This document shows positions 1-6,960 of a stretch of 7,442 nucleotides of DNA, in pieces; the first letter of the stretch is position 1; the number at the start of each line of letters is the position of its first letter. Under the pieces are notes generated by a model. That model had not been told where the DNA came from. It saw nothing but the letters and a program-made list of their open reading frames with translations, and searched no databases. This stretch comes from Armatimonadota bacterium (GTDB lineage: Bacteria > Armatimonadota > Fimbriimonadia > Fimbriimonadales > Fimbriimonadaceae): positions 1-7,442 of the forward strand of contig DPBN01000143.1 of the NCBI GenBank assembly GCA_003516955.1. Direction: 5' to 3'. The translations under genes were made by a program, and so were the position numbers.

Positions 1-772
1 CCGCGACGATGCGAATCGTGCGGCGGTCCTTGCCGGCCGGGCCCGAGACCTCGACCTTCACATCGTAGGTTCCGGGCTTGGGCACGCGGCCGCGAACGAT
101 GCCCGTCGCCGGGTCGAGCGTCAGGCCTTCGGGCAACCCGTTCGCCGAGAATCGCAGCGGACTCTTGCCCGTCGCCGGGATGCGGAACAGGAACGGCCGG
201 CCGGGCGTGGTGCCCACGATGCGCGGTCCGTGCAGCTCCGTGCGGTCCCGCCGGTGGGAGGCGATCTTCATCGGCGCCTCTTCCGGTCTCGCGACCACCC
301 TCAGCTTCGCTCCCGCTAGAACCTCGAAGCTGGCCGCCGCCCAGTCCGCATGGTCGTAGTCGATTCCGTCTCCGGCGTCCGTCACCCGGAGTTCCACGGT
401 CTTGGCGCCCTGCAGGGAGACTTGGCACTCCTTGGCGGGCTGTCCGCCCCGAAGCACTCCGGAGCGCCATGCGGCCCTTCCGTCCTTCAAAACGACGAAC
501 TCCACCGATCCTCGCGTCCCCACCTCGTCGTCCACGCCGACCTTGGCGCGGAACGCCACGGCCTTGCCGTCCGCGAGGACCGTCAGCGTGCTGCTCGCGT
601 GGGTGCCCACGCCGCGCTCGAACCGAACGCCGCCGATGGAAAGCGGCCTCCCATCGACCGATCGGCTCTTCTGGGGCTGGCCCCACTCCTGAACCATCGC
701 CTTCAGGTCGAGATCCTCCATCGGGATCGCCTGGGTCTGCAAACTGGCTGCGATCAACGCCCAATGCCACAT
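1..772 (-). CDS. Secreted NPCBM/Ig-domain protein, probable family 27 alpha-galactosidase (5' part only)
   Basis: The 3' end lies beyond base 1, so only 257 codons are visible. The ATG at 772-770 follows a weak purine stretch (AGAAAGAACAAGG), and an in-frame TGA lies farther upstream, so the start is bounded. Residues 1-15 look like a short signal peptide (MWHWALIAASLQTQA). Residues about 18-153 match the NPCBM carbohydrate-binding fold, with the hallmark stretches RGVGTHASS (53-61), VGVDDEVG (78-85), GSVEFVV (88-94), LRVTDAGDGIDYDHADW (128-144). Residues about 181-257 form a putative Ig-like domain with the usual LPEGLTLDPATGIVRG signature (213-228). From family knowledge, this exact order, often starting MEDLDL, precedes a GH27 alpha-galactosidase barrel in Planctomycetota, Verrucomicrobiota and Armatimonadota. 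The catalytic barrel is not in the window, so the enzyme call is inference. Other NPCBM-carrying hydrolases remain possible. It is transcribed divergently from the GAF protein gene. Confidence 0.8.
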   Translation of the reverse strand, partial: MWHWALIAASLQTQAIPMEDLDLKAMVQEWGQPQKSRSVDGRPLSIGGVRFERGVGTHASSTLTVLADGKAVAFRAKVGVDDEVGTRGSVEFVVLKDGRAAWRSGVLRGGQPAKECQVSLQGAKTVELRVTDAGDGIDYDHADWAAASFEVLAGAKLRVVARPEEAPMKIASHRRDRTELHGPRIVGTTPGRPFLFRIPATGKSPLRFSANGLPEGLTLDPATGIVRGRVPKPGTYDVKVEVSGPAGKDRRTIRIVA

Positions 773-877
773 GCCTTGTTCTTTCTGCGCGAAGGGCCCC
801 GTTTCCTGCCGGCTCGCAGGCGCGGCACGCAACCTAAAGAATCAGCTTCCGAAGTCCGAAACCTAGAGTGGTTCCTC
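773..877. promoter_or_regulatory. Divergent intergenic spacer, presumed promoters of both flanking genes
   Basis: These 105 bp separate two divergent start codons, so they must carry the control signals for at least one of the genes. I see no convincing -35/-10 pair in either direction. On the plus strand TAGAGT at 864-869 is a weak -10 candidate that would give an almost leaderless transcript. A small inverted repeat, CCTGC (805-809) and GCAGG (816-820) with a 6-nt loop, is present and could be an operator or chance in GC-rich DNA. The assignment as a regulatory region is from position only. Confidence 0.35.
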
Positions 878-2794
878 ATGTTCGAACTCGCAGTCAGGCT
901 CCTTCTCGCCGGGTCGGCGGTTCTGCTTTCCGGACTCGCCGTGCCCGAGGCGTTCGACACGGTTTGGAAGGCTTCGGCAGTCGCGGCCGCGCACGGGGCG
1001 ATCCTCTACGTTCTGGACGTTCGGGGTCGCAGGAATCCCGGAGTCGCCGGAGCGGCGGCCGCAGTCGACGCAGCGCTGCTCGCGGTCGTGCTCGGCGCCA
1101 TCGGGCGGCTGGAGGACTTTGGCTTCCTCGTGCTCGCGCCAGCCGCCTACGCGACGGTCCGCTTCGGCATCCACGCCGCGGCGGTCGCGCCATTGGCCGC
1201 GGCGGCGCTTCTGGGACCAGGCTTGGCGGCGGCAAGGGCCGAGCCATCCCCCAAGCTTCTGGTACAGGCGCTGGCCGTTCTCGCCGTGGGACTGCTGCTG
1301 AACCAGCGCCGGGTCAGCGAGAGCGCCGCCTTCTTCCCCATTCCCGCTGCGCCCCCGGACGAGGACGGCGAAGAGCCGTCGGCCCTGTTGGAGCTCAGGG
1401 AGAGCTATCGCCAGCTGAAGGACCAGTACCGCAACCTCGAGGTGCGCGCCCGACGCGACCGCCTGGTGAGGACACTCGCGGAGGCCGAGCCGGCACCGGG
1501 CCAGAGCGCGGGCGTCGCGCTCGCCGAGAGGCTCCGGTCCGTGGCGGATTGCCGCTCGGTGACGCTGTACACGCTCTCGCAGGACGGCACGCGCATGGTG
1601 GTCCAGGCCGTCTCCGGCGACCCCGGGGGAAGCCTCGCGGAACGCGCCGTGTCGGTGGACGTCCGGGATTCGGCGGCCGCGATGAAGGACAAGCTGCACC
1701 GCGCGCTCCGCTCGGCGTTCGTGGACGACGAGCCGCCACCCATGGCCAACGTGCTGCTCCTCGAGCGAGGCCGCGTGGTGGGCATGGTGCACGCCACCGC
1801 AGAGACGGAGGAGGCTCTGGAGCGGGCTCAGATCGCCTTGGAGGATGCCGCGCCCTACCTCGCCCGAAGGCTGTCCGAGGATCGGCGCCGCGCGGCCTTC
1901 GAGCGCCGACTCCGAGAGACGGAACTGCTGTACGAGCTCTCCAGCACGATGTCCGGCTCGTCCACGCCCAACGTGGCCGCCGCGCGCCTTGTCCGAGAGC
2001 TGTTTCCCGTTCTCGAGGTAGACCACCTGTCGATCCACTGGGTCGAGGACGGGGAGCAGTACACCGCGTCCCAGGCCGGAGCGCGCCTGAGGTTCTTGGA
2101 CGCCATGAGCTTCGCGGGCGGCCCCGGTCTGGCGGGCTGGCTGGCGATCGGAGCGCCCGAGCTCGCGATCTTCGACACGGGCGAGGACGCGCGGTGCGAC
2201 GCGACGGAGTTCCTGAAACGGCGCGTAAGAAGCTGCTGCGTGGTCCCGATCGCGGACGGCGAGCGGCTCATCGGCTTCGTGTGCGCGGCCTCGCACCGAA
2301 CCGGTGGAATCCAGGAGTCCCAGGTGCGGTGTCTGCGGGCGCTGGCGCTGGAGCTCGGCCGGGCGGTCTCGCGGATGGTCCGCGGGCGGTCGGAGCCGGA
2401 GGGGCTGATGACCCCGGCCGAATTCCGCCGGGCCGCCGCCCAGTGCCCCGAGGGAGCGTTCGTCCACCTTGAGACGCTGCGCCAGGACGCACTCGTCGAG
2501 GCGTTCGGTCGCCCTGCGATCGAGCACGCGCTCCGCAAGCTGGCCGTGCGCATCCGCTCCCGCCTCCCGTCCGGCGGAGCCGTCTGCCGGAGAGACGAGA
2601 TGGACTTCGTGGTGCTGCTGCCGGGCCTGAGCGAGTCTGCGGCAACCCAGTGGGCGAACGAGGCGGCGACCTACGCCTCCATGATCGGACTAAGGACCCC
2701 CGATGGATCGGCGCGCATCCCCCTGGCGGTCCGTGCGAGGGTCGCCCCCCTGGGTTCGGAGGAGGGCGCCGAGGCGCAGGCCGCCGCCGGCTGA
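878..2794 (+). CDS. Membrane-anchored GAF-domain signalling protein with degenerate GGDEF-like C-terminus
   Basis: The protein has 638 residues. The ATG at 878 is chosen because it begins directly with a hydrophobic membrane segment; the open frame continues upstream but only antisense to the neighbouring gene. Residues 1-142 are very hydrophobic and suggest about five to six membrane segments (near 3-22, 33-48, 57-76, 82-118, 126-142). A proline- and acid-rich linker and a coiled-coil stretch (about 168-202) lead to two GAF-like regions (about 205-330 and 345-500) joined by a charged helix (330-350). Residues about 510-626 resemble a GGDEF domain: FVHLETL (528-534), EAFGRPAIEHAL (541-552) and RRDEMDFVVLLPG (571-583) line up with the conserved DxD, the YGHxxGD helix and the GGDEF strand. 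The signature reads DEMDF instead of GGDEF and the first metal-binding Asp is absent, so diguanylate cyclase activity is unlikely. I infer a sensor or scaffold role, perhaps binding a partner or nucleotide. Ligand and output are unknown. Confidence 0.82.
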   Translation: MFELAVRLLLAGSAVLLSGLAVPEAFDTVWKASAVAAAHGAILYVLDVRGRRNPGVAGAAAAVDAALLAVVLGAIGRLEDFGFLVLAPAAYATVRFGIHAAAVAPLAAAALLGPGLAAARAEPSPKLLVQALAVLAVGLLLNQRRVSESAAFFPIPAAPPDEDGEEPSALLELRESYRQLKDQYRNLEVRARRDRLVRTLAEAEPAPGQSAGVALAERLRSVADCRSVTLYTLSQDGTRMVVQAVSGDPGGSLAERAVSVDVRDSAAAMKDKLHRALRSAFVDDEPPPMANVLLLERGRVVGMVHATAETEEALERAQIALEDAAPYLARRLSEDRRRAAFERRLRETELLYELSSTMSGSSTPNVAAARLVRELFPVLEVDHLSIHWVEDGEQYTASQAGARLRFLDAMSFAGGPGLAGWLAIGAPELAIFDTGEDARCDATEFLKRRVRSCCVVPIADGERLIGFVCAASHRTGGIQESQVRCLRALALELGRAVSRMVRGRSEPEGLMTPAEFRRAAAQCPEGAFVHLETLRQDALVEAFGRPAIEHALRKLAVRIRSRLPSGGAVCRRDEMDFVVLLPGLSESAATQWANEAATYASMIGLRTPDGSARIPLAVRARVAPLGSEEGAEAQAAAG

Positions 2795-2840
2795 GGCCAA
2801 ACCAGCAACAATACCGGCAAGGATCCCCGCCGCGATCCGC

Positions 2841-2846
2841 TATGCT
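2841..2846 (+). promoter_or_regulatory. Possible -10 element upstream of the TPR gene
   Basis: TATGCT resembles a sigma-70 -10 box and sits 61 bp before the GTG start of the TPR gene, within the 113-bp gap after the GAF protein gene. It is similar to the TATGAT of the tRNA promoter nearby. No good -35 hexamer is seen 16-18 bp upstream, so this is weak. The ATG inside this hexamer is also in frame with the TPR gene and would be an alternative, poorly supported start. Confidence 0.25.
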
Positions 2847-2877
2847 GGAGTCGGAGATTGGGTTCCGGTTTGGAGCC

Positions 2878-2892
2878 CGGCCCGATGGGCCG
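2878..2892 (+). other. Small hairpin in the TPR gene leader
   Basis: A perfect 6-bp inverted repeat, CGGCCC (2878-2883) and GGGCCG (2887-2892), with a GAT loop lies 4 bp upstream of the Shine-Dalgarno. It could fold in the mRNA leader and affect access to the ribosome site. There is no T-run, so it is not an intrinsic terminator. Chance occurrence in GC-rich DNA is possible. Confidence 0.35.
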
Positions 2893-2896
2893 ACAC

Positions 2897-2906
2897 AGGA
2901 AGGGAG
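2897..2906 (+). promoter_or_regulatory. Ribosome binding site of the TPR gene, deciding the GTG start
   Basis: AGGAAGGGAG is the clearest purine-rich ribosome site on this strand. Its AGGAA part ends 6 bp before the GTG at 2908, which is ideal spacing. The GGGAG part is 10 bp before an in-frame ATG at 2917, so a start three codons later is also possible. Confidence 0.6.
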
Positions 2907-2907
2907 C

Positions 2908-3390
2908 GTGACGAAGATGGCGGGGGACGGAAGGGCGAACGGTTGGAGGTCTCTGCAAGAGGCCGAGCGTCTTCTGAGGCTCGGGGAGCCCGAGCAGGCC
3001 CTAAGGCGCGTGCGGCTCGTGCTGCGGCGCGATCCCGATCACCTCGGGGCCTTGGAGCTCATGGCCAAAGCCCTCTGGGCTGTCGGACAGTTGGAGGAGG
3101 TCGTGCTCTGCTCCCGCAGGCTGGAGAGCCTCTACCCCTACGAGCCCGGCTACTTCGTTACGGAGGGCGAGGCGCTGCGCGAGCTGGGGCGTCTGGAGGA
3201 GGCCAGGGCCGCGTTCCGTCGGGCGGAGGAGACGATACGCCTCGCGGCGGAGAAGGCGGACCCGACCGGCGAGGATCGCCTGACGCCGACGCACGCCGTC
3301 GTCGAGGTGCCCGTTGCCGACGGCCTGCCCGAACCGGCCGACTCCCTTGCGGTGGCCCAGCCGCACAACCGAAAGGTTTGGACGGTCTGA
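2908..3390 (+). CDS. Small TPR-repeat protein
   Basis: The protein has 160 residues from the GTG at 2908 (or 157 from the ATG at 2917). Three tetratricopeptide-like helix pairs are visible at about 14-47 (AERLLRLGEPEQALRRVRLV, then the RRDPDHLGAL turn), 48-80 and 81-114 (GEALRELGRLEEARAAFRRA). Conserved TPR positions such as small residues in helix A, the LG/xLEEA turn and the aromatic in helix B are recognisable. The last 45 residues are acidic and proline-rich and look disordered. There is no signal peptide or membrane segment, so it should be cytoplasmic. TPR proteins act as protein-protein adaptors; the partner is unknown. It is in the same direction as the upstream GAF protein gene, 113 bp apart, so a functional link is possible but not shown. 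Confidence 0.8.
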   Translation: MTKMAGDGRANGWRSLQEAERLLRLGEPEQALRRVRLVLRRDPDHLGALELMAKALWAVGQLEEVVLCSRRLESLYPYEPGYFVTEGEALRELGRLEEARAAFRRAEETIRLAAEKADPTGEDRLTPTHAVVEVPVADGLPEPADSLAVAQPHNRKVWTV

Positions 3391-3412
3391 GCCGTCTTGC
3401 GTGCGGGACGGC
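3391..3412 (+). terminator. Hairpin just after the TPR gene, possible weak terminator
   Basis: GCCGTC (3391-3396) pairs perfectly with GACGGC (3407-3412), and the stem can extend inward by two G-U pairs and one G-C pair to nine pairs with a 4-nt CGTG loop. It begins immediately after the TGA stop. No T-run follows, so it is not a canonical intrinsic terminator. A competing hairpin, GACGG (3381-3385) with CCGTC (3392-3396), enclosing the stop codon, is also possible. The structure overlaps the -35 of the tRNA promoter. Confidence 0.3.
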
Positions 3413-3426
3413 CTCTGCAGTATGAT
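3397..3426 (+). promoter_or_regulatory. Promoter of the tRNA-Trp gene
   Basis: TTGCGT (3397-3402) and TATGAT (3421-3426) are separated by 18 bp, matching a sigma-70 type -35/-10 pair (5 of 6 matches in the -10). The predicted transcription start is near 3433, about 9 bp before the mature tRNA 5' end, which fits a short leader removed by RNase P. The promoter could also drive the phosphodiesterase gene just downstream. Confidence 0.6.
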
Positions 3427-3441
3427 AGTGTTCGCCCGCGC

Positions 3442-3517
<76 letters not shown>

Positions 3518-3548
3518 TTTCCCGCAACCTCTGGGTAACGTAGGCGCC

Positions 3549-4358
3549 GTGCCGCCTCGCTCCGTTCTCCTCGCCAGCATCGATGGATTGAGACCCGACG
3601 CCGTCACGCCCGAGCGGACGCCGACCCTGTGGAGCCTCCTCGAGTCCGGGGCCTACACCCTTTCCGCCCAGACCGTTCTGCCGTCGGTCACCCTGCCCTG
3701 CCACATGTCCATGATCCACGGCGTGGACGTCGGCCGGCACGGCGTGACCACCAACACTTACCAGCCTCCCGCGCGGCCGGTGCCCTCGTTGTTCGACCTC
3801 GCGACGAGCCAGTCCGTCCCTTGCGCGGCGTTCTTCAACTGGGGGCCACTGAGGGACCTGTTCGCGCCGGAGGGGGTCGCCGACGCCGTAATCCACACCT
3901 CCTTCTCCGAGCCGGAGGATGACCACTTCGTCACCGACGCCCTGATCCGCTACGCCGACCGTCGCGCGTATGGTCTGTACTTCCTGTACCTGGGCCACAC
4001 GGACCACACCGGCCACCAGCACGGCTGGATGTCGGATCGGTACCTCGAGGCCGTCCAGAACGCCGACGCCTGCCTGGCTCGCGCGATCCAGGCCGTCGCA
4101 GAGCGCCAAGGACCGCCGAACGTCGTGGCGCTGGCCGACCACGGCGGGCACGAGCGCGCCCACGGCACCGACCTTCCCGAAGACCTCACGATCCCATGGA
4201 TCGCCGCCGGACCCGACGTGCCGAACCGGGGCGCCCTGCCGGATGGCGTCCGGATCTTCGACACGGCACCGACGGTGACCGCTCTGCTAGGCATCCAGGC
4301 GTCGCCCGTGTGGGACGGCCGCGACGTGCTGGGCCCCGTCACCGCCGTCGAAGGCTGA
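3549..4358 (+). CDS. Alkaline-phosphatase-superfamily phosphodiesterase (type I phosphodiesterase/nucleotide pyrophosphatase-like)
   Basis: The protein has 269 residues from a GTG start 31 bp after the tRNA. The ribosome site is poor (only GTAACGTAGG-like purines). Metal-site motifs of the superfamily are visible in order: Asp12 in SIDGLRPD (10-17), the probable nucleophile Thr48 in PSVTLPCHMSM (45-55), Asp152 and His156 in LGHTDHTGH (148-156), and Asp197-His198 with His201 and His205 in ADHGGHERAHGT (196-207). This fits a two-metal (usually zinc) hydrolase acting on phosphodiester or phosphomonoester bonds. At 269 residues it is short for the group, with a minimal core and no signal peptide or membrane anchor, so it should act in the cytoplasm. 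The natural substrate cannot be read from sequence. It may be co-transcribed with the tRNA. Its last 20 bp overlap the convergent gene on the other strand. Confidence 0.87.
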   Translation: MPPRSVLLASIDGLRPDAVTPERTPTLWSLLESGAYTLSAQTVLPSVTLPCHMSMIHGVDVGRHGVTTNTYQPPARPVPSLFDLATSQSVPCAAFFNWGPLRDLFAPEGVADAVIHTSFSEPEDDHFVTDALIRYADRRAYGLYFLYLGHTDHTGHQHGWMSDRYLEAVQNADACLARAIQAVAERQGPPNVVALADHGGHERAHGTDLPEDLTIPWIAAGPDVPNRGALPDGVRIFDTAPTVTALLGIQASPVWDGRDVLGPVTAVEG

Positions 4359-6951
4359 CGCGACAACGGGCCGGCACTTCGTACAGCGCCCAGCCGTCGC
4401 CGTACTCGGCCGGCCGCACCGCCCGGCCCTCCGCCGTCACGGCGGCGTCCCCGAAGCCGACCAGGAGCGGCGTCGGATCGGTCCAGCCCCGAACCTCCCA
4501 CCCGTCCTTCGACCGTCGCAGGCCTCCGAGGGCGGTCAGCAGGACGCCCGCTGTTCGGTCGTAGGCGCGGCTGGACAGCGGCTGGCCCATGGACCGGGCA
4601 TGGACGGCCTGCAGCGTCCCGGGGTTGATGGCGACCGGGTTCCCCGTCTGCGAGAAGAGCTCGAAGCTGTCGGGCAGCAGGCCACGGAGCGGTCCGGCGT
4701 CGGCGCCGAACGACTGCTGCACTCCGCTGGCCACGATCCCGTCCGCCAGCTTGCGCCAAGGCCCGCCGGGATCGATCTCGGCGAGGTCGTAGAGGGCGTC
4801 GGCATAGACCAACCCGCACCATTGCACGGGCAGGCCCATCCAGTTCGCAACCCAGTCGGTGGCCCCGAACACGGCGATGGTCGCGTAGAGGCCGACCGAC
4901 CCGCCGGGGACGGGCTGGCGGAGATACACGAACGGAAGACCCGTCCAAGCCCAGTAGCGCGCCCTCTCCAGATACTTCCCATCGCCCGTCATCGCGAAAC
5001 CCTTGGCGAAGCAGGCCGCCGCGTGCGCGCTCGCCAGAATGTCCGGAGCGTGCAGGGGGACCTCCCACGTCTGGGCGCCGCGCGGCACGCCCAGACCATA
5101 GGTCCGGTCGAAGCGACCGAGGGCCTGGAGAAACTCCGCTTTGAGCCGGGGATCGCCAGACAGGAGAACGGCCTCCATCACGGAGTGCAGGACTTGGGCG
5201 GAGAGTCCGTTGGCGTGGTCCTGCCAGTGCGTGGAGGCGTAGTCCGGCTTGCCCGGCTGGCGGCGGTAGCGCGCGATCCCCCCGTCGTCGAGCATCGCGA
5301 GCAGCCGCCTGGCTTCACCGCGGGCCGCCTGAATCTCCGCCGAGACGGGTCGAGTCAGCAGGCTCGGCGCGGGCGAAGGCAGGTGCCCGACCGTAGAGGC
5401 GAGCCGCCGGCCAACCGGCACCAGGTCCAGCGCATCGCGCGCCGCCTGTGTCAGGCGGGAGGCAAGCTCCGCCGAAGCGACCTGCCGGGCCAGAAGCAGC
5501 TCGAAGGCCGCGGCGTCGGCGCTCGGTTGCGGCTGGAACGAGTCCACCCCAGGCCACCAGGCATGCCGGTACCGCGCCCCTTCCCGAATGCCACTGTCCA
5601 GCCACGCCTCGGCGAACCACTTGGGCGTGCCCGAGGGCGGCTTCGCCTTGGGCGCAGCGGGCAGGCCGTGAGCCAGCACATACCGCTCCAGAGCGGGGGC
5701 CACAGTGGGAGCCTTGGGAATCCACCGCAACGTACAGGCGGTGCGCAACGGCCTGCCGGCCTGCATGGTCGTCGCGTCCAAAGGCATCAGCGAGCCCTCG
5801 TCCCGACCGATCGGCCCGTCCGCCGGCCAGAGCCGCCCGATCAGCGACGCGCCGCTGCCCAGCTTCCGGTCTGGCACGTCGAACCAGGCCCGGGCGCCGT
5901 CATCCTCCCATTCCACGGAAAGGCACCCGGCGTCCGTCGCGACGGCCGCCATCGGGATGGTCAGCTTGTGAAGGGCCGGCACGCGCCTCCTCGCGGCGGG
6001 ACCGCGCACCGAGCGCTCGCCGCTGCTCTGGTCGGGCGGTTCCAGGTACTCCAGCCCCGGGAGGACCGCTTGGCGAACCTTGCCCGGAGCCAGCCACACG
6101 AAGGCTGGGGCGAACACGAGCGCGACGTCCCGGTCCACCGCGATCGAGGTTTGCAGTCGCAGCGCGCCGGGCTCGACAGCTCGCGAATACCGCAGCGCCC
6201 ACGTCCAGTTCGCTCCATCCCGGGTTCGGAAGCGGGCGACGGTTTCCACGGCGTCCCTGCCCGCCCTCACCTCCGGCTTGGCAGTCACCGGAGTCCACAG
6301 CGCGCGGTCGCCTGCCAGCACGCCGAGCCAAGGCCGGGGCCACCCGTGCGCGACCAACCGCCCGCCGGTCAGGAGCGACGCCCCGCCAAAGGCGTCCCGG
6401 GAAACGCGCAGCTCCGCACCGCCGAGGCTCAACCGAGCATCCTTAGGCGACGGAACCGGCGCTTGGACCTTGGGCCAGGCTGGCTCAACGAGCGCTTGGC
6501 GGGCGCGGACGCGCACCCTGGTGAGCACCAGCTCCCCCTTGCCGCCCGGCGGATCGAGCCGCAGGCGGAACCCCGGTCCGGTCAGAGCCGGCAGCGCCAG
6601 AGCCCGCCGGAACGGAACGTTCTCCTTCAGCCCGAAGGCCGTCGAGGCAGCCTCCGACGGCGGTTGGCGGTCGCTGAACCAGAAAATCTGGAAGCGGCCT
6701 CCGACGCTGCAACGGCCCTCCAGCTCCAGCCAGATCGCCGTAGCCGCGAGCCGAATCTCGGGAGTCGCGAAGTACGGATCTTGGCTGGACCACTCGGCCC
6801 TCAGGCCACCCGGCCCTGCGGGAGAGAGCCGGACCTCGTGCATCTCCCTCCATCCGCCGAGCGACAGCAGGTCGATCTCCGGCGGAGCGGCCCGGAGCGC
6901 CCCGAAGGCCGAGCAGGCGAGAACGAGGAAGGCAATCCTGTGGCGCAACAC
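4339..6951 (-). CDS. Large secreted protein of unknown family, possibly carbohydrate-active
   Basis: The protein has 870 residues. The GTG at 6951-6949 is the farthest upstream start allowed, because the peroxiredoxin TAA is in the same frame four codons earlier. Residues 1-21 are a typical signal peptide (RHRIAFLVLACSAFGALRA, cleavage likely before APP). About 25-155 looks like a beta-sandwich, binding-type domain; 170-412 is beta-rich with many aromatic residues; 415-800 is mostly helical, with paired-helix stretches such as WQDHANGLSAQVLHSVMEAV (576-595) and the HAPDILASAHAAACFAKGFA region (634-653), suggesting an (alpha/alpha) toroid as in some polysaccharide lyases and glycoside hydrolases; 815-868 is beta-rich again. 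I do not recognise a family or catalytic motif, so carbohydrate activity is inferred from layout only. It lies 9 bp after the peroxiredoxin gene, with no clear ribosome site, so translation may depend on the upstream gene. The 3' end overlaps the phosphodiesterase gene by 20 bp. Confidence 0.85.
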   Translation of the reverse strand: MLRHRIAFLVLACSAFGALRAAPPEIDLLSLGGWREMHEVRLSPAGPGGLRAEWSSQDPYFATPEIRLAATAIWLELEGRCSVGGRFQIFWFSDRQPPSEAASTAFGLKENVPFRRALALPALTGPGFRLRLDPPGGKGELVLTRVRVRARQALVEPAWPKVQAPVPSPKDARLSLGGAELRVSRDAFGGASLLTGGRLVAHGWPRPWLGVLAGDRALWTPVTAKPEVRAGRDAVETVARFRTRDGANWTWALRYSRAVEPGALRLQTSIAVDRDVALVFAPAFVWLAPGKVRQAVLPGLEYLEPPDQSSGERSVRGPAARRRVPALHKLTIPMAAVATDAGCLSVEWEDDGARAWFDVPDRKLGSGASLIGRLWPADGPIGRDEGSLMPLDATTMQAGRPLRTACTLRWIPKAPTVAPALERYVLAHGLPAAPKAKPPSGTPKWFAEAWLDSGIREGARYRHAWWPGVDSFQPQPSADAAAFELLLARQVASAELASRLTQAARDALDLVPVGRRLASTVGHLPSPAPSLLTRPVSAEIQAARGEARRLLAMLDDGGIARYRRQPGKPDYASTHWQDHANGLSAQVLHSVMEAVLLSGDPRLKAEFLQALGRFDRTYGLGVPRGAQTWEVPLHAPDILASAHAAACFAKGFAMTGDGKYLERARYWAWTGLPFVYLRQPVPGGSVGLYATIAVFGATDWVANWMGLPVQWCGLVYADALYDLAEIDPGGPWRKLADGIVASGVQQSFGADAGPLRGLLPDSFELFSQTGNPVAINPGTLQAVHARSMGQPLSSRAYDRTAGVLLTALGGLRRSKDGWEVRGWTDPTPLLVGFGDAAVTAEGRAVRPAEYGDGWALYEVPARCRVSLRRR

Positions 6952-6960
6952 GCTGCGATC

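Noticed and set aside
350..877. Upstream extension of the GAF protein reading frame to an ATG at 350
   Set aside because: This part is antisense to the NPCBM gene, has low-complexity, unlike-protein composition, and the membrane segment starts cleanly at the ATG at 878. High GC content keeps the frame open by chance.
868..2472. Second plus-strand open frame overlapping the GAF protein gene
   Set aside because: It is an arginine- and glycine-rich shadow in another frame with no recognisable domain.
863..2527. Long minus-strand open frame opposite the GAF protein gene
   Set aside because: The translation is arginine-, histidine- and glutamine-rich with no domain, as expected for the antisense of a GC-rich gene, while the plus strand encodes recognisable domains.
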